Below, piece after piece: positions 9,024-16,388 of a DNA stretch of 64,000 nt. Source of the DNA: Acidobacteriota bacterium. Lineage in GTDB: Bacteria > Acidobacteriota > Vicinamibacteria > Vicinamibacterales > 2-12-FULL-66-21. The translations under genes and the position numbers were made by a program. Below the pieces are notes generated by a model. It had not been told where the DNA came from. It ran no database searches and saw only the letters and a list, made by a program, of their open reading frames with translations. How positions within the stretch are numbered: the stretch's first letter is position 1; every line of letters begins with the position of its first letter. The DNA lies in contig QHWT01000054.1 in assembly GCA_003222675.1 (NCBI GenBank), positions 57,005 through 121,004 of the forward strand. The letters run 5' to 3'.

Positions 9024-9999
9024 GTCGGCGCCCCTGGAAGGCGAAATAACCGGGCACGGCAATCCAGCACGCCGCGGCCACGACGTACTTCGCGGCCGGC
9101 GGAAGCCATGTCGCAGATGACCAGAACGCCTCGATCGCGGCGGCAATGACCAGCATCGCCGTGAGACCGTACAACAGGATCGCCGACTCGCGCGTTGCGT
9201 CGACGAGCGATTGCAGCCGTGTCAAGCGGCCCGGCGCGAGCATTGCGTGTCCGATGCGCAACCCCGCCGCTCCGGACAGAACGATCGCTGTCAACTCGAA
9301 GGCCGAGTGTGTCGCGACGAACTGATAGAACGTGGGCGACAGGCCGCGTTCGGTCAGGTACCCGGCGAGGGCGCCGGAGAATGCGCCGTTGTAGGCCAGA
9401 AAGAACAAGGTCCCCACGCCGGCAAAGAGTCCGCCCGCGAAGCACTGGAACGCGACACTCACGTTGTTGCGGATGTAGAAGCCAAACATGATCCAGTCGG
9501 TGGTTGCGGCGCGCGTCCGGCCGATCGAATCGACAACGGGTGAATACATGTCCTCGAAGGACGCGGCGGTCTCGGAATTGACGACCGACAGAATCAGTTC
9601 AGGACGCCAATAGACGAGAAATGCAATCAGGACTGTCGGCAGCAGGAAGGCCGCTGCCGCAACGGCCACGTATCGCCACTGCGCCCTGACCGCGGACGGG
9701 AACTCGACTGCCATCATGTGTCTCACACGCGCGACGCCGAATTCGCGGCGGTGATAGATCAGTTGATGGGCATCCGCCGTCATTCGCTCGAGCCGGTCGA
9801 TGATGTAGCTCGGGTAGGAACGGCCGCGCGCCAACGCAAGGTGCTCGCACGCACGGCGGTACAGCGCCGCGAGACGCGCGCCGGACATTTCGACTCGATG
9901 TGCCGAATCTCCGGTCTTGCGGCCGAGCACGTGATCGAGCAGGCCTTCCAGTTCAGCCCACTCCTTCTGGTACATCTGTTCGAAACCGAGCGGCGTCAT
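9013..9999 (-). CDS. SpoIIM-like (stage II sporulation protein M family) membrane protein
   Basis: A 328-residue protein with a soluble N-terminal helical domain (1-100, YQKEWAELEGLLDHVL and RACEHLALARGRSYP) and several membrane spans. The signature segment IMFGFYIRNNVSVAFQCFAGG continues to VGTLFFLAYNGAFSGALAGYL and THSAFELTAIVLSGAAGLRIG, typical of the SpoIIM/DUF95 family found in non-sporulating bacteria next to RDD and MoxR genes. The start at 9999 is set by ATGA overlap with the RDD gene. The organism shows no sporulation genes here, so the family name does not imply sporulation; a role in membrane complex assembly is inferred from linkage. Confidence 0.85.
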   Translation of the reverse strand: MTPLGFEQMYQKEWAELEGLLDHVLGRKTGDSAHRVEMSGARLAALYRRACEHLALARGRSYPSYIIDRLERMTADAHQLIYHRREFGVARVRHMMAVEFPSAVRAQWRYVAVAAAAFLLPTVLIAFLVYWRPELILSVVNSETAASFEDMYSPVVDSIGRTRAATTDWIMFGFYIRNNVSVAFQCFAGGLFAGVGTLFFLAYNGAFSGALAGYLTERGLSPTFYQFVATHSAFELTAIVLSGAAGLRIGHAMLAPGRLTRLQSLVDATRESAILLYGLTAMLVIAAAIEAFWSSATWLPPAAKYVVAAACWIAVPGYFAFQGRRRAG

Positions 10000-10706
10000 C
10001 GTCGTCCCAGCAGCCACTCGGCGACGCCGAGCACGCGGCGCGTCACCGCCGGTCCCGACCGTCCCACATCTCCGGACGCGGCGGCCGCAAGCGCAGCCAG
10101 CTCGTCGAGCCTTCCGGCCGTGAGCCCGGGCGCGCGCGCCGCCAGCGCAATGATCGCGGCCTGATCCTCTGGCGCCAGCGGCCTGGCCGGAGAAACAGGG
10201 ACCACTGTGTGGAGCGGCATCCGCGACGTTGCGCGAGGCTGATGCAGTACGATCGTCGCCGCCGCGATGTCTCCGAGGCGCTTGCAGTCGCGCCGCAGCA
10301 GCATGCTCACGATCGCGAACCCGTATCCGAAAGGAAGGAAATCGGCCACGCGCAGCAGGTTCCGCGCAACAGAGGCAGCCGCGGTAACCGGCAACCCGTT
10401 GTCCATGACCACCCGAAGGCCGAAGACGCGCTTTCCGGGCGTGGCGCCCGACGGCGACAGCTCGAACGCGATCGGATAGAGCCACTCAAGCCCGAAGACC
10501 AGAACGAGCCAGAACGCGACGCCGATCCCTCCAATGACCGTCGTCACCATGGCTGCCGCATAGATGATCATGAGCCGGATCGTCCAGTCGAGACCGAAGG
10601 CGTAGAAGCGGGCGGTCAGGCCGGCAGGACGCAGTTCGAGCAGGATGCCTTCGGGCGTCTCCGCGGCGACGACGGTGTCGAGGACGTCACTCGGGCCCAG
10701 GATCAC
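9996..10706 (-). CDS. RDD-family membrane protein with C-terminal extension
   Basis: A 236-residue protein. The RDD domain (about 20-150) has TARFYAFGLDWTIRLM, then two spans, then SPSGATPGKRVFGLRVV. A soluble Ala-rich tail (about 165-236) ends in LGVAEWLLGRR. The GTG at 10706 lies two bases after the stop of the upstream RDD gene, with AAGG at suitable distance. RDD proteins are small membrane proteins of unclear function, some linked to ion exchange. In MoxR modules an RDD gene next to SpoIIM is the usual order. Two RDD genes in a row suggest a duplication. Confidence 0.82.
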   Translation of the reverse strand: MILGPSDVLDTVVAAETPEGILLELRPAGLTARFYAFGLDWTIRLMIIYAAAMVTTVIGGIGVAFWLVLVFGLEWLYPIAFELSPSGATPGKRVFGLRVVMDNGLPVTAAASVARNLLRVADFLPFGYGFAIVSMLLRRDCKRLGDIAAATIVLHQPRATSRMPLHTVVPVSPARPLAPEDQAAIIALAARAPGLTAGRLDELAALAAAASGDVGRSGPAVTRRVLGVAEWLLGRR

Positions 10707-10708
10707 TC

Positions 10709-11212
10709 TCAGGCCTTGACAACCATCGTGTCCGCGATCTTGTCGTGCAGACACCGCCGCGAGTCGCCAAGAATGAAGAGCACGTCGACGATCCCGTAGA
10801 GCGGGACGATGCCGATCAGGGAATTCACGACGTTGCGCAGCCAGAAAAATCGTCCGAATGAAACCGGCGTGCCGTCGCTGCGAACGACCCTGATGCCGAG
10901 AAACTTCTTGGCAATCGATTGTCCACGCCTCATGTTACTGAACGTCAACCAGCACCAGACGACGAGGCCGACGACCGTCAGCAACCCGCCCACCGCGAGG
11001 ATGGCAGTGCGAGTGGCTTCGTCATTCGTGGTCCGCATGTTCCCGCCGACCATGGTGAACGCCACGAATGGCACGTAGACCATCACCATGAAAATGATGC
11101 CATCGAGCATCGCGGCGCCGAACCTCGTGCCGCGATCCGCGAGAACGAACTGCGCGTGTGGGTCAATGATGTCGTGGACGGCGGCCTGGGGTGGTGCGTA
11201 CGGATTGGTCAT
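10709..11212 (-). CDS. RDD-family membrane protein, first gene of the MoxR/DUF58 module
   Basis: A 167-residue protein starting MTNPYAPPQAAVHD, the proline-rich leader common to RDD proteins. The domain follows (ADRGTRFGAAMLDGIIFMV), then a second span pair and GQSIAKKFLGIRVVRSDGTPVSFGRFFWLRNVV. The ATG at 11212 is preferred over a GTG three codons upstream because of the family-typical start. Upstream lies a 414-base region without genes, so the promoter of the eight-gene operon should be there. The close C-terminal resemblance to the next gene (GKxxxGLRVV) suggests the pair arose by duplication. Confidence 0.82.
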   Translation of the reverse strand: MTNPYAPPQAAVHDIIDPHAQFVLADRGTRFGAAMLDGIIFMVMVYVPFVAFTMVGGNMRTTNDEATRTAILAVGGLLTVVGLVVWCWLTFSNMRRGQSIAKKFLGIRVVRSDGTPVSFGRFFWLRNVVNSLIGIVPLYGIVDVLFILGDSRRCLHDKIADTMVVKA

Positions 11213-11626
11213 CGGTTGCACGATTCCGTCAGTTTCGGGTCTCGATGGTTATTGTGTCGGCGGATTGCACACCGATATTTAGGCGCGCTCCGCCCGACGG
11301 TTCGTAACGTCGCGCGCGCAGTGCACACTTCGTTCCGGCCGGGTACTCGCAGGCTGCTGAAGAAGAAGACAGCCCTGCAGATTTGGTGATTTCTTGATTG
11401 GGTAATCTGGTGATTGTGCTTCGCACGCGCGTGCGTCTCTTTGGAGAAGGTGTGGTGGATGACGGTTGAAGGACGGTTGTCGGAAACTCTGGATTCAGGA
11501 GCGGCAACCGATAGGAGACGACCGACAAACCGTACTCTGGCGAGCGGCGACCGGCCACCGACTGTGCGCTATCCGCACACGGCAGGTCTCCCCCGACGGT
11601 CGAGCAGACCTGCGCGTGTTCGGCAC
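11213..11626. other. intergenic region, 414 bases, with a short word-like repeat
   Basis: No convincing gene is seen. It should carry the promoter of the minus-strand operon that starts at 11212. At 11380-11417 there is a degenerate run of near-copies of TTGGTGATT/CTGGTGATT with about ten-base spacing. It belongs to a class of word-like repeats seen at several other intergenic sites in this window. Confidence 0.5.
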
Positions 11627-14449
11627 TCAGAATCTCATGCGCGCACCGAATTGAAGCGATCGTGGTTCGCCGACGGCGTTGATCTGACCGAATGTCGGCA
11701 GCGGATTGGACGGGTAAGCTCCGGACCCGAAGTTGGTGTTCCGCGTGACGACATTGACATGGTTCGTGATGTTGAATCCTTCGACGAGCGCTTCCAGCTC
11801 CATGCGGCCTGAGAAACGAAACAACCGGCGCAATCGCGCGCTCAGCGTGAAGAAGCCACTGCCGACGCCGGCGTTCCGCTCGATGAACTCGCCGTCGACG
11901 ATCGGCCTGCCCGCGGTGCCCGGGATCGTCGTCACGCCCGATGTGATGTTGAAGGGAGGCGCCGAATACGCCTGGAGCATCCCGCTCAACTGAAAACCGT
12001 GGCTGATCTCTTCCCATGCTGTCGTCGCAGGCCCATTCGATGAGTGAACGGCGCCATGTACCACGAGTCGGTGCCGCTTGTCGTCGTCCGAGCGTCCCCA
12101 GTCTTTCGAGAGATCGAACGGATCAACCGGTGAGCTGAAGAAGAACTCGCCAACGTTGTTCATCGATTTCGACAACGTGTACGAGATCCGGTATTCGCCC
12201 CAGCGCGCGGGCCGCTGCATGAACGAGACGTGCGCCCCGTGATAATTGGATTCTCCCACTGACGAGTACTGGCTGTTGTTGGCATAGTTCGGGTCAGGCC
12301 GGCATCCGTTGTTCGTGCCGGAGGCGAGGCAGGTCGGCACGTTCTGATTCACGGACATGAGCAAACCAAGACCGCGCAGATACTGGTATCCCACACTGAC
12401 GGTGGCGCGATTGCCAATTTGATGCTCGACCTCGACGCTGGCCTGACGCGAGTACGCATTCTGCAGGTCCCGATCCATCGTGGTGAGGCTTGGCAACGTG
12501 ACGGACGGAGCGACGGCACTGAGGATATTGGGGAACGCCGGTGCGCCAGCCTGCGTCGGGGACAGACTGACGCTGATTTGACGCAGATTGCTCAGGTCAG
12601 TCGTGTTTCCCGCGGACAATAACGCGTTCGCCAATGCACGGAGTGGAATACGGTCGTAGAACAGGCCGGCGCTGCCGCGGACGATGGTGTGGCGCGAGTC
12701 GAATGGCGACCAGACGATCCCGACTCGCGGCGAGACATTGTTGGTATCCGTGTTGATTGTCTCGAGCAACTGCAGATCGTAGCGGACACCGACGTTCAGA
12801 GTGACGCCGGGATTCAGTTTCCATTCATCCTGAACGTAGACGCCGATGTTCGGGTTGGTCTGCGACACGTCGGTCGCGCCAAATGTCTGCGTGAATCCTG
12901 CGTTGTTGTAGGCGCCGGCGAGGAAATTCGCCAGCGACGAGAAGGTGTAGGTGCCGCGGATCGCTCGCGGAAAAGTGATTCGATCGTCGTTATACAGGAA
13001 GTCGGCGCCAAGCCTGACGGCGTGTGCGCCGGCCTGATGCGAGAGATTGTTGACCACCTGATACATCCGGTTGATGCGGCGCGTCGGGCTCCCGGAGAGC
13101 GTTCCGAAAGAGCTGACGCCCGCGATGCTCACGGCGGGACCGATCGGATCGCTCGGTGCGGCTTTCAGATCGCTGTCCGCGAACTGCGCGCGCGTTTCCA
13201 GAACGGTTCGCGTAGAGAACGTGAAGGTGTTGCTCGCCGCGAGGGTCTGGTCGAAATTGTCCAGGTCCGCGGATGCGCTCGGCGCGTTCAGTCCGCCGGC
13301 GCCGCGTGAATTGCCGGAGCTCACATCATACAGGCTGTACCGAAGGCTGAACTGATCTCGGCCGCTCGCCTCATGATCCACCTTGACGAGGACGTTCGTG
13401 GAATCAAGCGGATTCGAATAAATGCCCGTTGTCAGGAATGGTCCTTGATAGCCCACCGAGGCGAGTCGAGCATTTATCGCGTCGACGTTCGCGGGCGAGA
13501 TGGCGACGAGTCCTGTCTGATCTAGCCTCCGCTGCTCCACGTTCGTGAAATAGAACGTCCGATCCGACACGATGGGGCCTCCGAGACTCCCTCCATACTG
13601 TGATTGGCTCATGGGCAGCTTCGTGCCAGAGAGTGCGTTGGCCGCGTTGAAGCGATCATCGCGGACGTAGTCGTACACCGTCCCATGCAGGACGTTCGTG
13701 CCGCTCTTGGTCACGACGTTGACGTAGCCGCTCAGCGCGCGTCCCAGTTCAGCCTGACCGCCCGAGCTCACGACCTGAAGCTGCTCGACCGCATCCACGC
13801 CGTAGCTGATGCCGCTCAGCGCCGCGGCATCGTCATTGGCGGAGAGGCCGTCGACGATGAAGTTGTTCGAGAGATTGCGCTGGCTCCCGATCGAGAGGCC
13901 GACGCCCGGAACAGCCGATGTCTCAGGAAACAACTGCGGGCTGCCCACGTTCGTCGGCGACACGCCGGGGACCAGCAGCGCCAGCTCGAGGACGTTGCGG
14001 CCGTTCAGCGGCAGCGTCCTGATTTCAGTCTCCGACACCGTCGGGGCGATTTGGCTGCGCGCTGCTTCCAGCACGCTCGCGTCACCCGTCACCGTGACGC
14101 TCGTGTCCACCGTGCCGACGGTGAGCGTTACCGGGAGCTCGAACGCAGACCCCACCGTCAGCGTCAGGAGCCGCGTCACGTCGTTGAAGCCCTGCCGGCT
14201 TATTGTGATCTGATAGGGTCCGATTCTCAGGTAGGGAAATCGGAAGCGACCGTCCCGATCGGTCACGGACGTCGCCGTCGTGTTCGTTTGCGTGTGACGC
14301 GCCGTCACGTGGGCGTCTGGCACAATCGCGCCGGACGGGTCCGTCACACGTCCGCTGACGCTCGCGTAATCAACGGATTGCTGCGCAACGACTGGATGCG
14401 CGTACGCGAATATGAAGCTCGCGAGAGCGAAGACTCTCAGACATCGCAC
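11627..14449 (-). CDS. Oar-like TonB-dependent receptor with carboxypeptidase-regulatory domain
   Basis: Outer-membrane receptor of 940 residues. The GTG at 14449 is chosen because GGAGG lies six bases upstream; a signal peptide follows (FALASFIFAYAHPVVAQQ). Residues about 28-110 form a carboxypeptidase regulatory-like beta domain (VSGRVTDPSGAIVPDAHV). The plug domain has TVSETEIRTLPLNGRNVLEL and LSNNFIVDGLSAND. The rest is a long beta-barrel ending in RSLQFGARMRF, with the terminal Phe used for barrel insertion. Oar-like receptors are abundant in Acidobacteriota and import unknown ligands, perhaps oligosaccharides or peptides, using TonB energy. The gene follows a small Cys/His-rich secreted protein by 76 bases, which may share its transcript. 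Confidence 0.9.
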   Translation of the reverse strand: MRCLRVFALASFIFAYAHPVVAQQSVDYASVSGRVTDPSGAIVPDAHVTARHTQTNTTATSVTDRDGRFRFPYLRIGPYQITISRQGFNDVTRLLTLTVGSAFELPVTLTVGTVDTSVTVTGDASVLEAARSQIAPTVSETEIRTLPLNGRNVLELALLVPGVSPTNVGSPQLFPETSAVPGVGLSIGSQRNLSNNFIVDGLSANDDAAALSGISYGVDAVEQLQVVSSGGQAELGRALSGYVNVVTKSGTNVLHGTVYDYVRDDRFNAANALSGTKLPMSQSQYGGSLGGPIVSDRTFYFTNVEQRRLDQTGLVAISPANVDAINARLASVGYQGPFLTTGIYSNPLDSTNVLVKVDHEASGRDQFSLRYSLYDVSSGNSRGAGGLNAPSASADLDNFDQTLAASNTFTFSTRTVLETRAQFADSDLKAAPSDPIGPAVSIAGVSSFGTLSGSPTRRINRMYQVVNNLSHQAGAHAVRLGADFLYNDDRITFPRAIRGTYTFSSLANFLAGAYNNAGFTQTFGATDVSQTNPNIGVYVQDEWKLNPGVTLNVGVRYDLQLLETINTDTNNVSPRVGIVWSPFDSRHTIVRGSAGLFYDRIPLRALANALLSAGNTTDLSNLRQISVSLSPTQAGAPAFPNILSAVAPSVTLPSLTTMDRDLQNAYSRQASVEVEHQIGNRATVSVGYQYLRGLGLLMSVNQNVPTCLASGTNNGCRPDPNYANNSQYSSVGESNYHGAHVSFMQRPARWGEYRISYTLSKSMNNVGEFFFSSPVDPFDLSKDWGRSDDDKRHRLVVHGAVHSSNGPATTAWEEISHGFQLSGMLQAYSAPPFNITSGVTTIPGTAGRPIVDGEFIERNAGVGSGFFTLSARLRRLFRFSGRMELEALVEGFNITNHVNVVTRNTNFGSGAYPSNPLPTFGQINAVGEPRSLQFGARMRF

Positions 14450-14525
14450 AAGACACCTCCGCGCGGAACGACACCAGACAGCTCGGGGCACAGCTGTGCC
14501 TTCGAGCGACCAACCAGGTGAGCGT

Positions 14526-14957
14526 TTATGCGCGGGGAGGCGGAGAGTCGGGAGGAGCGAGGCGGCTGGCTGGATTCTCGTCCGCGCCTGGCCAGACGCA
14601 GCCGTGTGACAGATCCGGCAACGTCCCTGACGAGTGAGTGAGAACGCCGTGATTCGACAGCAGCGCAAAGAGTGCCGCCACCGGGGGATCGCACATGCCG
14701 CGCATCGAACAGACGTCGCGGGAATTTTGATCGTGATCGTGAACAGTTCCACGATGCATCGGACACGGGCGGCCGTCGGCGCCGCGCATCGGGCACGGCG
14801 CCGGCGTGGCTTTCGTATGACAGCTCCGTTGCTGATCGGTTGTTGCCGAGAGATGAGCGGCGCACGCGTCAAGCGGTACCCGCGCCGAGAGGGACGTCGC
14901 CTGGAAGACGATCCAGGCAGCCGCCCAGAGCCGCAAGTGCCGTCGAAGCGCGGTCAT
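14526..14957 (-). CDS. small secreted Cys/His/Met-rich protein, hypothetical
   Basis: A 143-residue protein with an N-terminal hydrophobic stretch (LRLWAAAWIVFQATSLSA) that looks like a signal peptide. The mature part is rich in Cys, His and Met in close pairs: CPMRGADGRPCPMHRG, then DHDQNSRDVCSMRGMCDPP. These spacings suggest metal (copper-like) binding, but I do not recognise the family. The proline-rich end (SPPPRA) lies 76 bases before the TonB-receptor start on the same strand, so the two may form an operon with a metal- or metallophore-related function. The start at 14957 lacks a strong Shine-Dalgarno. Confidence 0.5.
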   Translation of the reverse strand: MTALRRHLRLWAAAWIVFQATSLSARVPLDACAAHLSATTDQQRSCHTKATPAPCPMRGADGRPCPMHRGTVHDHDQNSRDVCSMRGMCDPPVAALFALLSNHGVLTHSSGTLPDLSHGCVWPGADENPASRLAPPDSPPPRA

Positions 14958-15112
14958 CGTGCATGTCCAGCTTAGCGGAGCCGCCGGTCCAGCGCAAACT
15001 AAGCCCATCGACCATATCCGGGCGGTTTACGCGTCGACGAGAGCGGAGCGAACGTAAGTTACTCAGACGCCACGCAGGGAATCTACTCAGAGGGCAGGGA
15101 CGCTACGGAGCC

Positions 15113-15389
15113 TCATAACAGCAGGTTTTTCTCCGTGATCCTTGTCGCCTCTGAGTTGATGCTCCGTGCTGTCGGCATCGCCGCTGGCCTGGTGCCCGCA
15201 AACAGCGCGAGTTCACGCCACTTCCAGTGGCAGTCGACATCCGCAAAGCCAATCGCTCTGAGCCACGCGAGTTGTGTCTCCAGGTCCTTCGGCTTCGCCT
15301 TCAGTGCGATGCGGGATCGAGTCAGCGCGAGCCAGGTACTCGAGCGCATGTGCGGCCGAGTCCCACAGATTAATGTCGCTTGCGCACAT
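15113..15389 (-). pseudogene. remnant of a class I SAM methyltransferase
   Basis: Two fragments in different frames together resemble the ends of a small class I methyltransferase. From 15389 the reading [20 protein letters not shown] matches the usual N-terminus of such enzymes. In another frame, down to 15113, [20 protein letters not shown] followed by KWRELALF matches their C-terminus. The central SAM-binding Rossmann part (GxGxG) is missing and the frames disagree. The simplest reading is a large internal deletion with a frameshift; it is not expected to be functional. Confidence 0.6.
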
Positions 15390-15557
15390 GGCCACAGAGT
15401 GCAGGGCGAGCGGAGCAGAAGTCAACACCGGGCGGGACCGAGGAGCGCTGACAATTCTGAAAGCTCGTCTCAATTCTGCTCACCCCGCGACCCCGGCGTT
15501 CGCACATCTCTGGACGCGCACCGACGAATGCGATGACACGGAACTTGCACAGGAGAC

Positions 15558-15584
15558 ATGACACATCACCACCAACAGCCGCTG
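15558..15584 (+). CDS. possible 8-codon leader peptide upstream of SnoaL-like gene (speculative)
   Basis: A tiny frame, ATG at 15558 to TGA at 15582-15584, is preceded closely by AGGAG (15551-15555) and ends ten bases before the SnoaL-like start, which has no clear Shine-Dalgarno of its own. It would read Met-Thr-His-His-His-Gln-Gln-Pro and a final Leu. Translational coupling through it is possible, but a short frame like this can arise by chance. Confidence 0.15.
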
Positions 15585-15594
15585 TGAACCAACC

Positions 15595-16206
15595 ATGCGA
15601 CCCGATACGATCAAGCGCACCGATCCGATGGCCATCCTGAGCACCTATTACGCGTGCTTCAACGAGCGTCGCGTGGCGGATGCCGCGGCCTTGTTTCATC
15701 ACGATGCCGTTCTGATGCAGATGCCCGGCGCGCCACGGCAGCGCGGACCGGACGGCTATGCTGCATTTGCCGGCGAATGGCTGCAGGGCTTCCCGGATGC
15801 GCGCTTGACGGTTGATCGCGTCGTGCCGCGCGACCACGCGATGTACGAAGTTGACCTGACCGCGACCGGCACGCACACTGGCCCGCTCGCGTTGGGGGGG
15901 TGGCGGTTTCAGCCGACCGGCGCCAAAGCCCGCTTGCAGTTGCGCGAGCTGCTGGAGATTCAGGACGGGCAGCTCGTGTCTTCGAGCCTGTCGATCGACG
16001 TGCAGGACCTCGTGCACCAGCTCGCGCGCGTTGATGTTCGCGCGCTGCTGCAGCGGCTGTCGCGAATGCAGCGGCTTGCCGAGCAACTGGGCGCCACCAA
16101 CGGAGACGCCGTACGGCAGCGCGAGCTCGTCGACAGGCTCGGCATCGAACTCGACGCGGCCCGGCACCTTGCGCGTCCGTACTTCGGCGGCAACAAATCC
16201 CAATAG
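15595..16206 (+). CDS. SnoaL-like polyketide cyclase / ester cyclase family protein
   Basis: A 203-residue cytoplasmic protein. Residues 10-135 form a SnoaL-type alpha+beta barrel: MAILSTYYACFNERRVADAA, LFHHDAVLMQMPG, GPDGYAAFAGEWLQGFPDARL and a final ELLEIQDGQLVSSSLSIDV. An extra helical segment of about 65 residues follows (RVDVRALLQRLSRMQRLAEQ), absent from typical 130-140 residue relatives. It may mediate oligomerisation or binding to another protein. The family is functionally broad, so no substrate can be named. The gene stands alone; the next feature is an inverted-repeat element beginning 17 bases after its stop. Confidence 0.7.
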   Translation: MRPDTIKRTDPMAILSTYYACFNERRVADAAALFHHDAVLMQMPGAPRQRGPDGYAAFAGEWLQGFPDARLTVDRVVPRDHAMYEVDLTATGTHTGPLALGGWRFQPTGAKARLQLRELLEIQDGQLVSSSLSIDVQDLVHQLARVDVRALLQRLSRMQRLAEQLGATNGDAVRQRELVDRLGIELDAARHLARPYFGGNKSQ

Positions 16207-16222
16207 CGGCGGCCGGAGCGGG

Positions 16223-16388
16223 CTAGTGCCCGGTCCATGTCATTTGTAAACTGCCTTTCGGGCGGGGCATCCCGGCTGGCGGCGTTGCTCCTCCCTCAAA
16301 TACTCCCGGTATTCTCGGTCGTCGCGCCTTGCCATCCGAGCGCCGCGCTCCGAAATCCAATTCACAAATGACATGGACAGGCCACTAG
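16223..16388. repeat. element bounded by 25-bp near-perfect inverted repeats
   Basis: The arms are 16223-16247 and 16364-16388 and match at 23 of 25 positions when one is reverse-complemented (shared core GTCCATGTCATTTGT). They enclose 116 bases of GC-rich sequence that contains a small dyad (AATAC/GTATT near 16310). The right arm covers the TAG stop of the following minus-strand permease gene. The geometry suits a miniature inverted-repeat element or a long structured RNA between convergent genes. No transposase is present. Confidence 0.6.

Noticed and set aside
15370-16203. 277-residue minus frame opposite the SnoaL-like gene
   Set aside because: The plus-strand frame has clear SnoaL strands; the opposite frame has none.
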